Source: Massariosphaeria phaeospora (Eukaryota; Ascomycota; Dothideomycetes; Pleosporales). From it: a stretch of 64,000 bases of DNA. A program made the position numbers and the translations under genes. The notes under the pieces are model-generated. The model was given only the letters and a program-made list of their open reading frames with translations. It was not told where the DNA came from and did no database searches. Positions 42,956 to 55,640 of this stretch are shown here, piece by piece (positions within the stretch are counted from its first letter, which is position 1; each line of letters starts with the position of its first letter). The stretch lies in contig JAADJZ010000037.1 in NCBI GenBank assembly GCA_011032825.1, positions 186,001-250,000 of the forward strand, in the 5' to 3' direction.

Positions 42956-45102
42956 TTACTGCGAAACAAAAAACCTGCCGTAGCAAAATGCTAACACTAC
43001 TTTTTATTATAATAATACTAACAATTGCTGCACAGCTTTAGTAGCTGTTAGTAAAAAAAGTAAAAAAAAATTATGTAGTATTAGACTATAGAAGAAAAAA
43101 GCCTAAGTACTAAAAAAAGTACGTACTAGTTCTAAGAAAAAAGTGCGTAAAAGCAAACATGTAGTAAAACTTAAAGCAAATATAATTAGCTTATGCAAAA
43201 AACTCTACAGCTAATAGTAGCTTCGAAATAAAAATATAGTAGCTTGTTTTTTATTGTACATTATAAGTTTGTTGTAAGCTTTTTTAATACTAAATAAAAC
43301 TATAATTTTTTTTATACTGCATAGCGCTGCTTTTTTGCACTAGCATAAACTTTTCTAAAAATTACTACATTTATCTAAAAACTTGTTAAACTACAAAGCG
43401 CTTTGAGAAAATAGTAAGCTAAGCATTTTACTACGTTTAATAAGCTAGTTGCAATGCATTAGTAAGTTGTTAACAACAACAAGCATTTTTGCTATACAAA
43501 ATTAACAATAAAACAAAGTATTTAAATTGTTAGCATAGTGTATTTTTAGATTCTACACTTAGCACGTACATTAAGTTGTACTATTATTTATTTTATAAGT
43601 AAATTATCAACGCGTGTCTAGCTTTTCAACTTTATTTTAACTAGTTTAAAGCTACAATAACTGTCATGCTTTTTAAAAACTTTAAAAAAAACAATTAGCA
43701 TTTTAACTTTTAACGTTATCTACTACTAAGCGGTACACTTTACTAAGCAGCGCATTCTACTAAAATCGTACTAAAAGCACTAGTACTATTACAATGCAAC
43801 TACTACTATCTACTATATTAACTAGTAATAAAGCTAGAATAACTATTGCTATTTAAGCTACGAGATCTAACGCGTTTTTTTTTTAACGAGCTGCTACGCA
43901 AGCTTATTTAGTGCTTAAAAAAACTTTTAACTATTAAAACTACAAACAACGCTTACAACGCGATTGTAAGCTTAACTACAAGAATTTTACGCTACTTAAA
44001 AAAACGCGATAGTAAAGCGTATACTTAATCTAGATTCAAAAGAATTTCTACTATTAAAAAGTTTACTGCGAGATATAGCTAACAACTTGCGTACTTACTA
44101 AAAGCTTAAGCTAGTTAGCAACAACTAGCTAAACTAGTTTATAAAGCAAAGAAAAAAGCTTAAAACGCGTTAAACTCGATTTTACAATAATAAAAAAAAG
44201 AAATAAAAAAATTCTAAGGTTATAAACGCGTAGTTTAAGCTTGTAGCTAATGTAAAAGCAAAGTATAGCATTCTAAATAAAAATACCTACAACTTTAATA
44301 AATCTAGTTTTATAATAAGCGTTATAAGCTTTTAGCTTATTATTACAACTTTAGAAAAACGTTAAAAATCTAAAATAGTTTAGCTAGGTAATTGCAAGTA
44401 AGTTACTGTTATTAGTTGCATCTACGCAAGTAAGTAAGCAATTTTACTTTTTATTATCTACGCTAGCATAGTGTTATTAGAGGTATTCTCTTATCGAAAG
44501 TACGAGTTATCGAACTCGAAAATTCCGCCTAAGAAATTGTTCTGTATTCGAAAAGCTTAATAACAACAAAAAAACAATTTTAATTTTATTTTGAATAGAA
44601 TAACAAAGTAACAATTTGTTGCTTATAGATCTAATCTATATATAAAATGTACTTAAAAGAGTTAACTACAAAGAATTCAAATTATAAAAGAAATTCTGCT
44701 AATCTATATAGTTCTATAATTCTTTGCTAAAAGCGTTTTACTTAGTTCGCTTAGTGTGCTTAGTTGCTAAGCGCTTTAAACTAGCTAAGCGCTTGCTGCT
44801 TAGTATACTTAGTTCGCTAAAACTCTAATCGCACTAATTACTATTACGTAACTGCTAACTTAATTCTGCTTTGCGCATTGCTATACTTTCGTTTTGCAAA
44901 TTTGCAAGTTCTAACAACTTTTTTGCGTCGTTGCTTAGTTTACGATACTTAGTATTGTTTTTGTTTGTAACACATAGTTTACATTTCTACGTAGTACAAA
45001 AATGTTTCTATACTTTGCAACTAGGTTTTTACTATTAGTAAAAATAGCTAAACAAATAATAAGCTTAGAATCGCGTAGTTAAAGCACTTTAACGCGTTTA
45101 CT
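42956..45102. other. AT-rich degraded sequence
   Basis: No gene recognised. A less mutated patch at about 44465-44530 contains a short inverted repeat CGAGTTATCGAACTCG and CpG dinucleotides unlike its surroundings; it could be the terminus of the Fot1-like element that follows. Confidence 0.4.
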
Positions 45103-45545
45103 ATGTTGCGTACTACTATGTCTATGCGCGCAATACGCGAATTCGCGCAATGCAACACTAACACCAAAACACTTTTAATTTCAATACGCAATAACTTTAC
45201 TAATATAGCTTCGATTAATAATGCACTTGTAGAAATAGAATTGCTAAGCTCTAAAGAAACTTTTTTGTATAGAAAAATTGCAGCTAAGCATAGTATTTAG
45301 CTTTTAACTCTATTACGAAAGTACTAAGCTAAAACGCGTCTACACAAAAAGCAAGTAATTAATTAACAAAAGCTTAACTTATAGCAAAAGCAAAAGCTTG
45401 TACAATATATTAAAAAACTTACAAAAAAACATACACTTTCTACTAAAGAAATAATATAGAATTTTGTCTTTGCAATAGCAAAAGAGCTAGTTAGCAAAAG
45501 CTAAGTTACTTGCTTTATTAACTAACACAGCATTTATTTTATATT
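45103..45545 (+). pseudogene. Fot1-like transposase, N-terminal fragment
   Basis: Frame reading ALVEIELLSSKETFLYRKIA, then, past stops, LVQYIKKLTKK and SKSWVTCFINQH: the two N-terminal helix-turn-helix segments of a Fot1-like transposase, like 66-231. An unusually long open part (45103-45300, 65 codons) survives RIP by chance. The copy is cut before its catalytic domain; a Ty3 element starts at 45673. Confidence 0.75.
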
Positions 45546-45672
45546 ATAATAAATAGTTGGCATAGACAGCAATTGCTACAAAGCTAATTTAGAAAATAAA
45601 TATTGCTTTTACTTTTATTTTCTACATAGCAAGATTGAGTAATATTAAATAAATTTTCGTTATACTTATAAT

Positions 45673-45960
45673 TGAAAGGGGATCGCCTAGAAAAGCAAGT
45701 TCTAGATAAAAAATATAATAAATTCAATAGAGTTTATCTACAGCGCGGACAAAAAAGCTCTATATACTTTATAGTTAGTTAGCTTTCGAATTACCTGCGA
45801 AGCGCTTTTGAAGGCTATGTAAAAACTCAATACCGCAAGGCCTTCGTTAACTAGAAACTAGCGAAGCTTTTTTGAGTATCGTCGAAGCTGTTACGTACAG
45901 CGTTAATAGCTACTAAAGTTCTACAACCAAAGCAATTTATAAGGCTTTTAGCCTATTACA
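45673..45960 (-). repeat. 3' LTR of minus-strand Ty3 family B element
   Basis: 288 bp, TGAAAGGGGATCGCCTAG to GCCTATTACA on the plus strand; inverted match to 14651-14938. Confidence 0.92.
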
Positions 45961-48900
45961 TAAGCTTTTTTTCTAATTTGTAGCAATTTACTTACTTCGC
46001 TAGCGTTCTAGCGTTCTTTCTAAAAGCGTGCTGTTTTAAAAGTCTTTTGGCAATTTTCTATCGGCGTCCTAGTAAGCTGCCGAAAATTCTTGCTAGGTAA
46101 ATAAAGCTTTTGTGTTTTTGAGTTTTAGCGCTAGTTTCTATGTAAGCTAGTTATAGCTAGTCTATTTAACCTAATATTCTAGCTTTTGACTTTTTTTAAC
46201 TTTCTTTTCGCGCTCGCTTGTAATGCGCTTAACTAGCTATTTCTGCTTGCTTTCTACGGTAACGCTTTTTAGGCGCTAATCGAACACTGTCTAGCTCTCT
46301 AAAAAATTGTCTGCTGCAAGTCTAAGCCTATTTATTAGAAATATTAGATTTATTTTAGAAAGTGTGTTTAAAACTACGTTGCCTAGAAACTTAACTTGTA
46401 AAACTATATATTTGCTATTTTTCTAGTCTAGTTTTTTGCTTAGGCGCTTATTAGAGATGTGTTTTTTATATTGCAACTACATTTTATTTTCTACTCAAAG
46501 CAGCGGCGCTTTTTTTTTATGTTAATTTGCTTGTTTTTTTTGCTTCTATTAAGCCTTCGCTATAGCAGCTTGCGCGAAGTTAATAACTTTTTTTATTTTT
46601 TTAGCTATTTCTGCTGCGCTTTGCTAAGGGTCTAAAGTTGCCTAGTAAAGCGTATCCGCCTTTTTCTTTGCTTAGAGCTAGATTAAGTCTATCTCGTAAC
46701 TATGCTAAAGAAAAAAAGAGCTTACTTTTGTTAACACTACTTTTCGTTCTTAAATTGCGATTTGTACAATAGAGCATAGCTGCGTTTAGTTCTTCTAGTT
46801 CTAATTTACAAACGGCCTTAAAATAGTTTTAATTGTTAAATTTGCTTTTTTTGTAGCTTTGTTGGTTTTTAAGTAAAAAGCTGTAGATAGCTGCTTTACG
46901 ATTCTAAGCTCTTTGCAAAGCGTTTTCTAGAATTCACTTACGAATTGTGCTTTTTAGTTAAAAACAATAGCGTTAGAAAGCTAGTAGTAGGCTACTACTT
47001 TCTTAATAAATACCTTTGCTACAGTTGCTACGTTAATTTTTGCTATAGAGATTAAGATTATATTCTTGCTTAATTAGTTCGTAATAACTAGTAGATTTGT
47101 GCACTTTTTGCTTTTCGGCAAGTTAGTAATAAAGTCTATAAAAAGTTTTTTCTAGATCTTGTCTAAAACGAAAAGCGAGCGAAAAAACCTACTTTTTATT
47201 TCTTGCTATAGTTTCGCTTGTCTATATGCATCGTAGTTAGCAATGTACTATCAAATGTCTAAGCTTATTCTTAGCTAGAAGAAATTTCTTTTAAGAATAT
47301 TATAAGTATTCTTTTTGCTAGAGTGCTTTGCGATAAGCGAGTTGTAAGCTTTAGAAATTAATTTAGTACGCAGTTGATACGTTTTTGGCACTTATTTCTT
47401 TTCTCAATAGAAAAGCGCGTTGTTTTTAACAGCGCAATCTGCTAAAGACGCTTTTAATTAAAAGCTTAAAAGAAACTTCCTACAAGTACTTCTTTTAGTT
47501 TAGCTTTTTTTTACAGCTTTTAAGGCTTTCTAGTACAAATCGTTTTTTTAAACTTCTCTATTTCAAAGTTTATCTAAGAACAGCTCTTTTGCATTATTTT
47601 TAAAATTGTTTTTTGTGCTAGCATTTTTTTTCTGTTTAGCAGCATTTTGTCTAGAACTCGCAGCATTCTACTCTTTAGAGCTTGCACTTTTAATCTAAAA
47701 AAAAACGTTTTGCTTTAAAGCTTCTGCTACATTTGCCTTGTAGAAAGCATTAAGCTTACTAGCGAGTACATTTGGCGTTGAAATTAAGGTGCTATAAAGC
47801 GAAAACGCGCAGATTACGCCTAAAGTTTCTTTTGTAATGTTATTCTCGTTTAACACACTAGTTAGTTTAAAAAGTTAAAATTTACGACTTTTTAGCTAAA
47901 CATCGTTTTAGTTTTAAAAGAAATTCTGCTTTTTTTGTAAAAAAGCGTTTGCTTTTTCATTAGCTACTCTAAGGCGGTACACAAACTTTAAGTTGTATTT
48001 AAAAAAAATATTTGCCTAGCGAACATGTTGCTTTGTTAGTAACTTTGCTGTAGTAAAGTATAGAAAGTTTTTGTAATTAGTGTAAACTATAATCTTTAGC
48101 ACTGCTTTAAGCTTCGCTTTTTATTTAGTAATGCATTTAATTACTGCTAATAATTCTTTGTTGTAAATAGTGTAGTTAGACTTTGCGAGTAACATTTTAG
48201 CAAAGTAGTAAGCTACTACTTGCTACAAGTTGTTTTTTGCTTTTTAAAAAAGCGCTTTTTTAGTAGCTATCTCTAAAGCGTTTGCTTTAATAGCAGTCTC
48301 TAAATCAAAGTTAAAATAGGCTAATAACAGCTTAGATATAAACTTTTTTTTAAGCGTGTTAAACGCTTCTTGTTGTTTAAGCTCTTAACAAAATTTAACG
48401 CTTTTTTTTGTTAACTCTGTTAGTAAAAAAACAATTACAAAAAAAGCGCAAATAAACTGCTAGTAAAAGTTTGCAAAACTAACGAAGCTTTGTACTTTTT
48501 TAACTAAAGCCAAAGCTTTTTATTTAAAAATTGCGCAGACTTTTTTTAGATCTATGCTAATTTCCTTGCCTACTTTGATAATAAAACTAAAGTATTTAGT
48601 TTTAGTTACTTTAAACTCGCATTTCTTAATATCGAGTTGTAACCTCGCTTTTTTTAACTTGTTAACAACTTCTTTAACACGTTGCTAGTAGTTTTTTTAA
48701 AAACTTTTAAAGTAAATAAGTACATTATCTAAGTATGCAAAAGCGTTAACGTTAATGTAATTACGCAAAGTGTAGTTAATAAACTGCTAGAACGTACTCG
48801 AAGCGTTAGCAAAGCTAAATAAGCAAACTATTTATTCGTACAATTTAAATCTTGTACGGAAAGCTGTTTTCTACTTGTTTTCTTTAGCAATTTGGACTTT

Positions 48901-51348
48901 GTAAAAGGCCTAGATAACGTTTAGCTTAGTAAACTATTTAGTCTAGCTAATCTAATTTAGAGTTTCGTAAATTAAAGGCAGCAAGTATCGATTTTTTTTC
49001 GTAATAGCGTTGAGCGCTTAATAGTCTACGCAAAAGCGTAGCTCTTTACTAAGTTTCTTTGCAAACAACACTAGCGCTTTAGCCTAAAAGCAACTTACTC
49101 TAATAAACTCGCAATCTAAATACGCAGTAAGCTGCTTCTGCAAGACTAACAGTTTGTTTTTAAACATGTTATACAAAGGTCTTTATAAGACCTCTACTTT
49201 TTTCTTGTCTTTTTTAATTAGTTCGATGCCGTAGTCTATTAGGCTTTGGTAAGAAAATAATTTGTTAGCTTTAGACTACATAAACGCTGTATACTAATTT
49301 TTCATTTAGTTAAGCAGCGTTAAGCGTAGGTTAACTACTACTTTAGTTTAAAAAGCTTTCTAAATGTTCGCTATAAACGCAGCGAAAATTTTAACGCTAA
49401 AGTTTTTTTTTTTAAACTACTGCATTATTATTTTAAACGCGGCTGCGAACACCTGCTAGGGTTTTTGTTTAAGCTTTTTTCTTTTCTAGCTCCGCACGCG
49501 TGTTTTGGTTGAATAGATGAAAATCGATTTTTTTGCTAAAGCTAGCGTTACCTAGCTTCCGTTTATTTATAGGCGCTCTAGAATAATATCGTATTTGTTA
49601 TTCTTAGTTATAACGTACGCTTAAACTGTTTGTTTGTGCTCGTTTAGGTTTATTGTAAACTAAGCAGCTTTTGTAACTTTAACAACTTGTTCGCTAATGC
49701 CTACTACAAGCTTTTCTTTTATCAAAATACGCAGAAAATAGTTTTTTTTACAAAACTTTTTGCTAACAAGACTATAAGTAGTGCACCCGAAGTTGAGCAT
49801 TGCTAAAGCGAAAATAAATTGATTAATAATTGCATGTACTGTAAGTGGTTTCTCGTTCGGCTAGCGCTAGCAGAACTTTAGAAAATTATCTAATAAAGAA
49901 ACTGTGTTCTTTTTCTACTACTTTTAACCGCGCTTTTAGTTAGAAGTGTCTAGTTTTTTGAGTTTTTAAACTTAAAAACTTTTTTAACCTTTGCTGTCGT
50001 CTTAACTAGTTTAAAAGTTGCTTTTTAAATTGTAGCGAGCTTTTTTGAAGCTGCGAGCTTATATTTATTAGACATGTAAGTTGCTAAACTACATTAAAAG
50101 CAAAAGTAATTTTCTTGTTGTTTCGTTATTTCTACGTTGTTTGCTTATTTGGCTCGCTTTTTTTTCTTGTTGTTAGTAGCCGCGCGGACTGCCTAGGTAG
50201 CAGCTTTAGTTGCTAGCTCTTAGTTTATAGCCTTTGTGTTGCTTATTAATTAATTTAGTACTATTCGCTACTAGTTGTTTGCTTTCGCGCGGTTTAGGTT
50301 TTCTTTAATCTAGGTAACCTATTCTATTAAGTTCTAAAGTTGCTATGCTAAGAAAATAATAACGCTAACTATTTTATTTTGTAGATTAGCGCAAAGCTTT
50401 GCTTTGTACTAGTTTTTTAATGTAGCTACGTTGCTTGTTATTTTTGCGTTATACGCGAAGCGTATGAATTCTTTATTGTACTTTTAAAAAAACATTTTCT
50501 TCTACCTAAAAGCGAAGAGTTGGTTAAGCGCTTTTTGCGCTCGCATGTAGTCTTAGTAGTGCCTATTAAAGTACTTTTAAAACTCTTTTGCTATTTCGTT
50601 ATAGTGTTTCTAATACTAAGCGAGTTTAGTAGTAGCTACTTGCTTTATTAGGCAGTTGTAGATGTAGCTGCATAAGTTCTTAATTAAGTTCTTGTTATTA
50701 AGCATCTTGTTTTTTACCTAGACTTTAAACTGTTCGTAGTTTAACTTTGTTCTATTGAACTAAGCTAGGTTAGGCATTTTGTTGCGCTTTGTAATTAGCG
50801 TAGAAGCTTTTAGAATACTAAAGAAAGTTAGCAGTGTTGCTAGCGTAGCTCTCTTTTCTTTCTAAAGAATCTAAACTTAATTTTGCAGTATTTCGATAAG
50901 TGCCTAAGCTCTTGCACTCTCGTTATTAACTAGCTGCTTAGAATTCAAAAGTCTTGCAAAGACTAGCTTCGCTGCTAGTAGCTAATTGTTTGTTACTTTT
51001 TTAAGTAGTTTTATTACAAGTTCTGTAACGAATATTTTTATATATGTAGCTTCCGCTGCATTAAAACGAATCTCTTAAGTTTCTACATTAAGTTTGTCGT
51101 TGTTTATTAGCTTTTGTAAAGCTTTCTTAATTGCTTTGCTACTTCGGCTTTCGCTTTCTAGCCTGCGAGCTTCTACAACTAGCATTTAAATATACTCATC
51201 CTAAGTGCTGTTTATCGTAGCAATTTAGTTTTAAAAACTTTTTTCGCTGCGTTTTAGAGTTTTTTAGAAGTTGCTTTTAACTTCTAAAAGTGTTGTACTT
51301 TTTAAAGATCTCACGACCTTTACTGCGTAGAAATTGATTAAATTCAAA

Positions 51349-51636
51349 TAAAAAAGAATCGCCTAGGAAAGCAGGTTTCAAATAAAAAATGTAATAAATT
51401 TAATAGAGTCTATCTACAGCGCGAACAAAAGAGCTTTATATACTTTATAGTTAGTTAGCTTTTAAATTACCTACGGAGCGCTTTTAGAAGCTATGTAGAA
51501 ACCTAATACCGCAAAGCTTTCGTTAACTAGAAACTAGCGAAGCTTTTTTAGGTATCGTCGAAGCTATTACGTACAGCGTTAATAGCTACTAAAGTTCTAC
51601 GACTAAGGCAATTCATAGAGCTTTTAGCTTATTATA
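51349..51636 (-). repeat. 5' LTR of minus-strand Ty3 family B element
   Basis: 288 bp, TAAAAAAGAATCGCC to GCTTATTATA on the plus strand; inverted match to 8975-9262. Confidence 0.9.
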
Positions 51637-53174
51637 GTATATTGCTAACTGCGATGCATGTAAACGAGCAAAACTATAGCAAGAAATAAAAAGTAGTTTT
51701 CTTCGCTCGCTTCTTGTTCTAGATAGAATTTAAAAAGAACTTTTTATAAACTTTATTACTAACTTGCCGAAAAGTAAAAAGTGCACGAATCTACTAGTTA
51801 TTACAAACTAATTAAGCAAGAATATAATTTTAATCTCTATAGCGAAAATTAACGTAGCAACTGTAGCAAAGGTATTTATCGAAAGAGTAGTAGCTTACTA
51901 CTAGCTTTCTAACGCTATTGTTTCTAACTAAAAAGCACAATTCGTAAGTAAATTCTAGAAAACGCTTTGCAAAAAGCTTAAAATCGTAAAGCAGCTATCT
52001 ATAGCTTTTTACCTAAAAACTAACAAAGCTATAGAAAAAGCAAATTTAATAACTAAAACTATTTTAAAACCGTTTGTAAACTAGAACTAGAAAAACTAAG
52101 CGCAGCTATGCTTTATCGTACAAATTGCAATTTAGAAACAAAAAGCAGTGTTAACAAAACTAAGCTTTTTTTTTCTCTAGCATAGTTACGAGATAAACTT
52201 AATTTAGCTTTAAGCAAAGAAAAAAGCGAATACGCTCTACTAGGCAACTTTAGACTCTAAGCAAAGCGTAGCGAAAATAGCTAAAAAAATAAAAAAAGTT
52301 ATTAACTTCGCGCAAGCTGCTATAGCGAAAGCCTAATAGAAGCAAAAAAAATAAGCAAATTAACATAGAAAAAAAGCGCCGCTGCTTCGAGTAGAAAATA
52401 AAGTGTAGTTGCAATATAAAAAACACATCTCTAATAAGCGCCTAAGCAAGAAACTAAACTAAAAAAATAGCAAATATATAGTTTTACAAGTTAAGTCTTT
52501 AGGCAACGTAGTTTTAAACACACTTTCTAAAATAAATTCAACATTTTTAATAAATAAGCTTAGACTTGCAGCAGACAATTTTTTGAAAAGCTAGATAGTA
52601 TTCAATTAGCGCTTAGAAAGCGTTACCGTAGAAAGTAAGTAAAAATAGCTAGTTAAGCGCATTACGAGCGAGCGCTGAAAAAAAGTCAAAAGAAGCTAAA
52701 AGCTAAAATATCAAGTTAAATAAACTAGCTATAACTAGCTTATATAGAAACTAGCGCTAGAACTTAAAAACATAAAAGTTTTATCTACCTAGCAAGAATT
52801 TTCGGCAGCTTACTAGAACGCTAATAGAAAATTGCTAAAAAACTTTCGAAACAGCACGCTTTTAAAAAGAACGCTAGAACGCTAACGAAGTAAGTAAATT
52901 GCTATAGATTAAAAAAAAAGCTTATGTAATAAGCTAAAAGCTTTATAAATTGCTTTAGTCGTAGAATTTTAGTAGCTATTAACGCTGTACGTAATAGCTT
53001 CGACAATACTCAAAAAAGCTTTGCTAGTTTCTAGTTAACAAAAGCTCTACGGTATTAAGTTTTTACATAGCTTTTAAAAGCGCTTCGTAGGTGCTTTGAA
53101 AGCTAACTAATTATAAAGTATATAAAGCTCTTTTGTCCGCGCTGTAAATAGACTCTATTAAATTTATTATATTC
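51637..53174 (+). mobile_element. 5'-truncated Ty3 family B copy (integrase to 3' LTR)
   Basis: Collinear with about 13367-14900 of the left element, starting in the integrase zinc finger (reads ANCDACKRAKL) and running through the integrase core to the 3' LTR at 52925. The LTR breaks off near 53174, about 250 bp in. It begins exactly where the minus-strand element's LTR ends; no matching 5' half is found on the other side of that element. Confidence 0.85.
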
Positions 53175-53394
53175 TACATTAAAACTAGCTATTTTTGGCA
53201 ATTCTTTTTTAGTTGTTAAGTTATTATGTGCTAAAGAAAATAAAATAAGTATATTGTTTTAGTAAGAATAGAGTACGAGCTTAAGTAAAGCACAAGCTTA
53301 ACTTGCATAGTACAGTACACAAGCTACTTTAACTTTAAAATATATAATTTATTTCAATTTTAACACGTTGTTACTTTACTAATATAGATTTAAT

Positions 53395-53999
53395 CAACGC
53401 TGCAATTAAAGCAATTAACTTGCGCAAACCTAGCGCATTTTTCTTGTACTACTAAGTTGCTAAATAGTTTAGCGTTAATTGCACAACGCTGTTGCAAAGA
53501 CACTAAAGCATATTGTAATTCTAAACGAAGTACTACAAACACTAGCAATTACTTAATTTACAACAAAAAGTAAAACTTGTTATATACATAAAAAAATGCA
53601 CTAAGCAAAGCTTACTTTCTATACAAAAAACAGTACGAAATTTCGCAAGTATAGTTGCAAAATAAAAAGCTTTTAATGCGTAGGTTTCGCGCTTTTTGCA
53701 TTAACACAAAAATAAGCTTATAGTTAAATAAAGCGCTAGGCTTAATTGCAATTGTTACTAAACTAATTTATATAAAAAATACAACCTATACTTTCAACTA
53801 CTTTATAAAAAAATACAAAAGTACGATGTAAAGCTAGGCAATACCTATAATATAAATAAAAAAGCTTTTTTGTTAGCATAACTACACGCACCAAACGCGT
53901 TTTTTCTAAAGCAATTTAGCTAGCAAAACTGCGTACAGCAGCTATACAAGATAGCAATAAAAAATAAATTACGCTTTTAGCTTGCGTTTGTAGCAAGAG
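53395..53999 (+). pseudogene. Fot1-like transposase, N-terminal part
   Basis: Reads INAAIKAINLRKPSAFF, then LVIYIKKCTKQSLL, and later KYDV-like and TYN-like core remnants (about 53800-53990). It is interrupted at 54000 by a foldback element. A Fot1-like C-terminus on the same strand ends at 56484 and may belong to the same copy. Confidence 0.65.
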
Positions 54000-54446
54000 T
54001 TAAAGTTAAGTTAAAGTAATTAAAGCGTAGGTTAAAGTTGAGTTATAGGTACTATCTTTAGGTTAATAAACTTGTTATAACTAGCTATTATAATTATAAA
54101 AAGAAAATATATTAAAATATAGAATTGTAGAAGTCTATGCTAACTTAATCTATACCTACGCTAAAACGTTTTAGCGTAGGTATAAATTAAGTTAGCACTA
54201 GAGTTTTACGTAAGCTAACTTAACTTTAACTTAACTTATACCTATTTACTACTTTATACCTACGCTAAAACGTTTTAGCGTAGGTATAAGTTAGATTAGC
54301 ATAAACCTCTACAATTCTATATTTTAATATATTTTCTTTTTATAATTATAATAGCTAGTTATAACAAGTTTATTAACCTAAAAGTAGTACCTATAACTTA
54401 ACTTTAACCTACGCTTTAATTACTCTAACTTAATTTTAACTTTAAG
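54000..54446. repeat. Foldback element 1: large inverted repeat
   Basis: Arms of about 190 bp (54000-54193 and 54254-54446) share AATTAAAGCGTAGGTTAAAG and GTTATAACTAGCTATTATAA with few differences. Each arm also contains the perfect palindrome CCTACGCTAAAACG/CGTTTTAGCGTAGG (sharing the central CG), so it occurs twice. No coding capacity: a MITE or foldback transposon. Confidence 0.8.
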
Positions 54447-54484
54447 TTTATGCAACTATAACTTAATCTATACTCAACAATAAG

Positions 54485-55190
54485 TACTTTCTATTTATTC
54501 GCTAGCGTAGCTAACTCGTAGCAATAGCAACCTACGACGTAGTTTAAGTAATAGCCGTAATTATCAATTATAGCAGCATTTCGATTGTTTCTACGCAACC
54601 AACTCTTTAACTTTTTAAAAAACTGCTTAATTGAATTGTAGTTAGGTAAGTACGGCAGCAAGTACTCTAAAACAACGCTTCGATTGCAACAAAGCTAACG
54701 TACACAATTTAATTAATAAATTAAAGCGTTGTTTATTACTATAATAGATTTTGGCGCTAGGTACGCCTAGCAATGTAGCAGCACCTAATGCTCTAAAAAA
54801 TTTTCAAATATCTTGCTAGTAATAGCGCTTTGAAAGATCGTATAAGTAAAGTAGCTATTAATAGTTATAACTAGCAACAAACTCTATTTATTTAATTATT
54901 TAACAGCGTAGCTTAATTAATAGAGCTAGTTTATAAGTGCTTATCTACGTTGCTTATTTTCTATACGCTCGTTAGCAGCAAACTTATTTAAATAAACAAC
55001 TTAATTAGCTTTTTAACTTTAGAAGCGAGCTTTAAATAGTGCTTGCAAAAGCTCGCTACGCTTACGCGCTGCTTTTTTAGCAATTTTGTAATTTTAGCGA
55101 ATAGATTTAAAGTATTTTTGTATAGTAGAGTTTAATGTTTTTATACTATACTCGTTGTATACGAACTTTTTTATCTCGTTAACATATAGC
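54485..55190 (-). pseudogene. Tc1/mariner-like (DDE_3) transposase, catalytic domain
   Basis: Minus-strand reading, right to left: VNEIKKFVYNEYSIKTLN (HTH region), VVYLNKFAANERI, SIIVINNALIY and YNSIKQFFKKLKSWLRRNN. These correspond to the three catalytic blocks of DDE_3 transposases (family LDESAANER, MDNARIH and PIEqFF). The three acids are replaced: Asn at 54986-54988, Asn at 54731-54733 and Lys at 54626-54628, all by RIP-type transitions. The upstream end is interrupted by foldback element 2. Stops throughout. Confidence 0.8.
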
Positions 55191-55640
55191 TTAGTTTAGG
55201 CTAGCGAATAGGTATAGGTTGAGTTAAAGTTGGGTCAGATCCGCACGGACTGGAAAACGAAAATCAAAATCTTTACTTTTTAATATCTTACCTAATACTA
55301 TAGATATACTAATGCAAATTTAATACGTGCTGCAGATATATAAATACAATTATATGTAAAATTATTAGAGAATTCTAGCTAGTCTAGAGTATATTTCATT
55401 TATCTTTTATAGATTTATTAGATAAAAAGCTATATTAAAGGAGCTAGACTAGCTAGAATTCTCTAATAATTTTACATATAATTGTATTTATATATCTGCA
55501 GCACGTATTAAATTTGCATTAGTATATCTATAGTATTAGGTAAGATATTAAAAAGTAAAGATTTTGATTTTCGTTTTCCAGTCCGTGCGGATCTGACTCA
55601 ACTTTAACCCAACCTATACTTATTCGCTAGCCTAGCTTAG
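55191..55640. repeat. Foldback element 2: 197-bp inverted arms, 56-bp loop
   Basis: Arms 55191-55387 and 55444-55640 are near-perfect inverted copies, including GTCAGATCCGCACGGACTGG next to the outer part and GAGAATTCTAGCTAGTCTAG at the loop. The few differences are transitions. The GC-containing core is less RIP-mutated than its surroundings, suggesting a later arrival. No coding capacity. It sits in or beside a Tc1-like transposase. Confidence 0.88.

Larger units (their letters stand above)
45673..51636 (-). mobile_element. Complete Ty3/gypsy family B element, minus strand (RIP-degraded)
   Basis: Same length (5964 bp) and order as 8975-14938 but inverted. LTRs at 45673-45960 and 51349-51636. 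The gag zinc knuckle is at 50061-50102 (last Cys now Tyr) and the reverse transcriptase YXDD reads YLDN at 48724-48735; integrase lies about 46600-47450. All frames carry stops. No target duplication is visible: ATAAT on the left against GTATA on the right. The right end abuts a truncated copy of the same family in the opposite direction, so the junction is probably rearranged. Confidence 0.9.
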
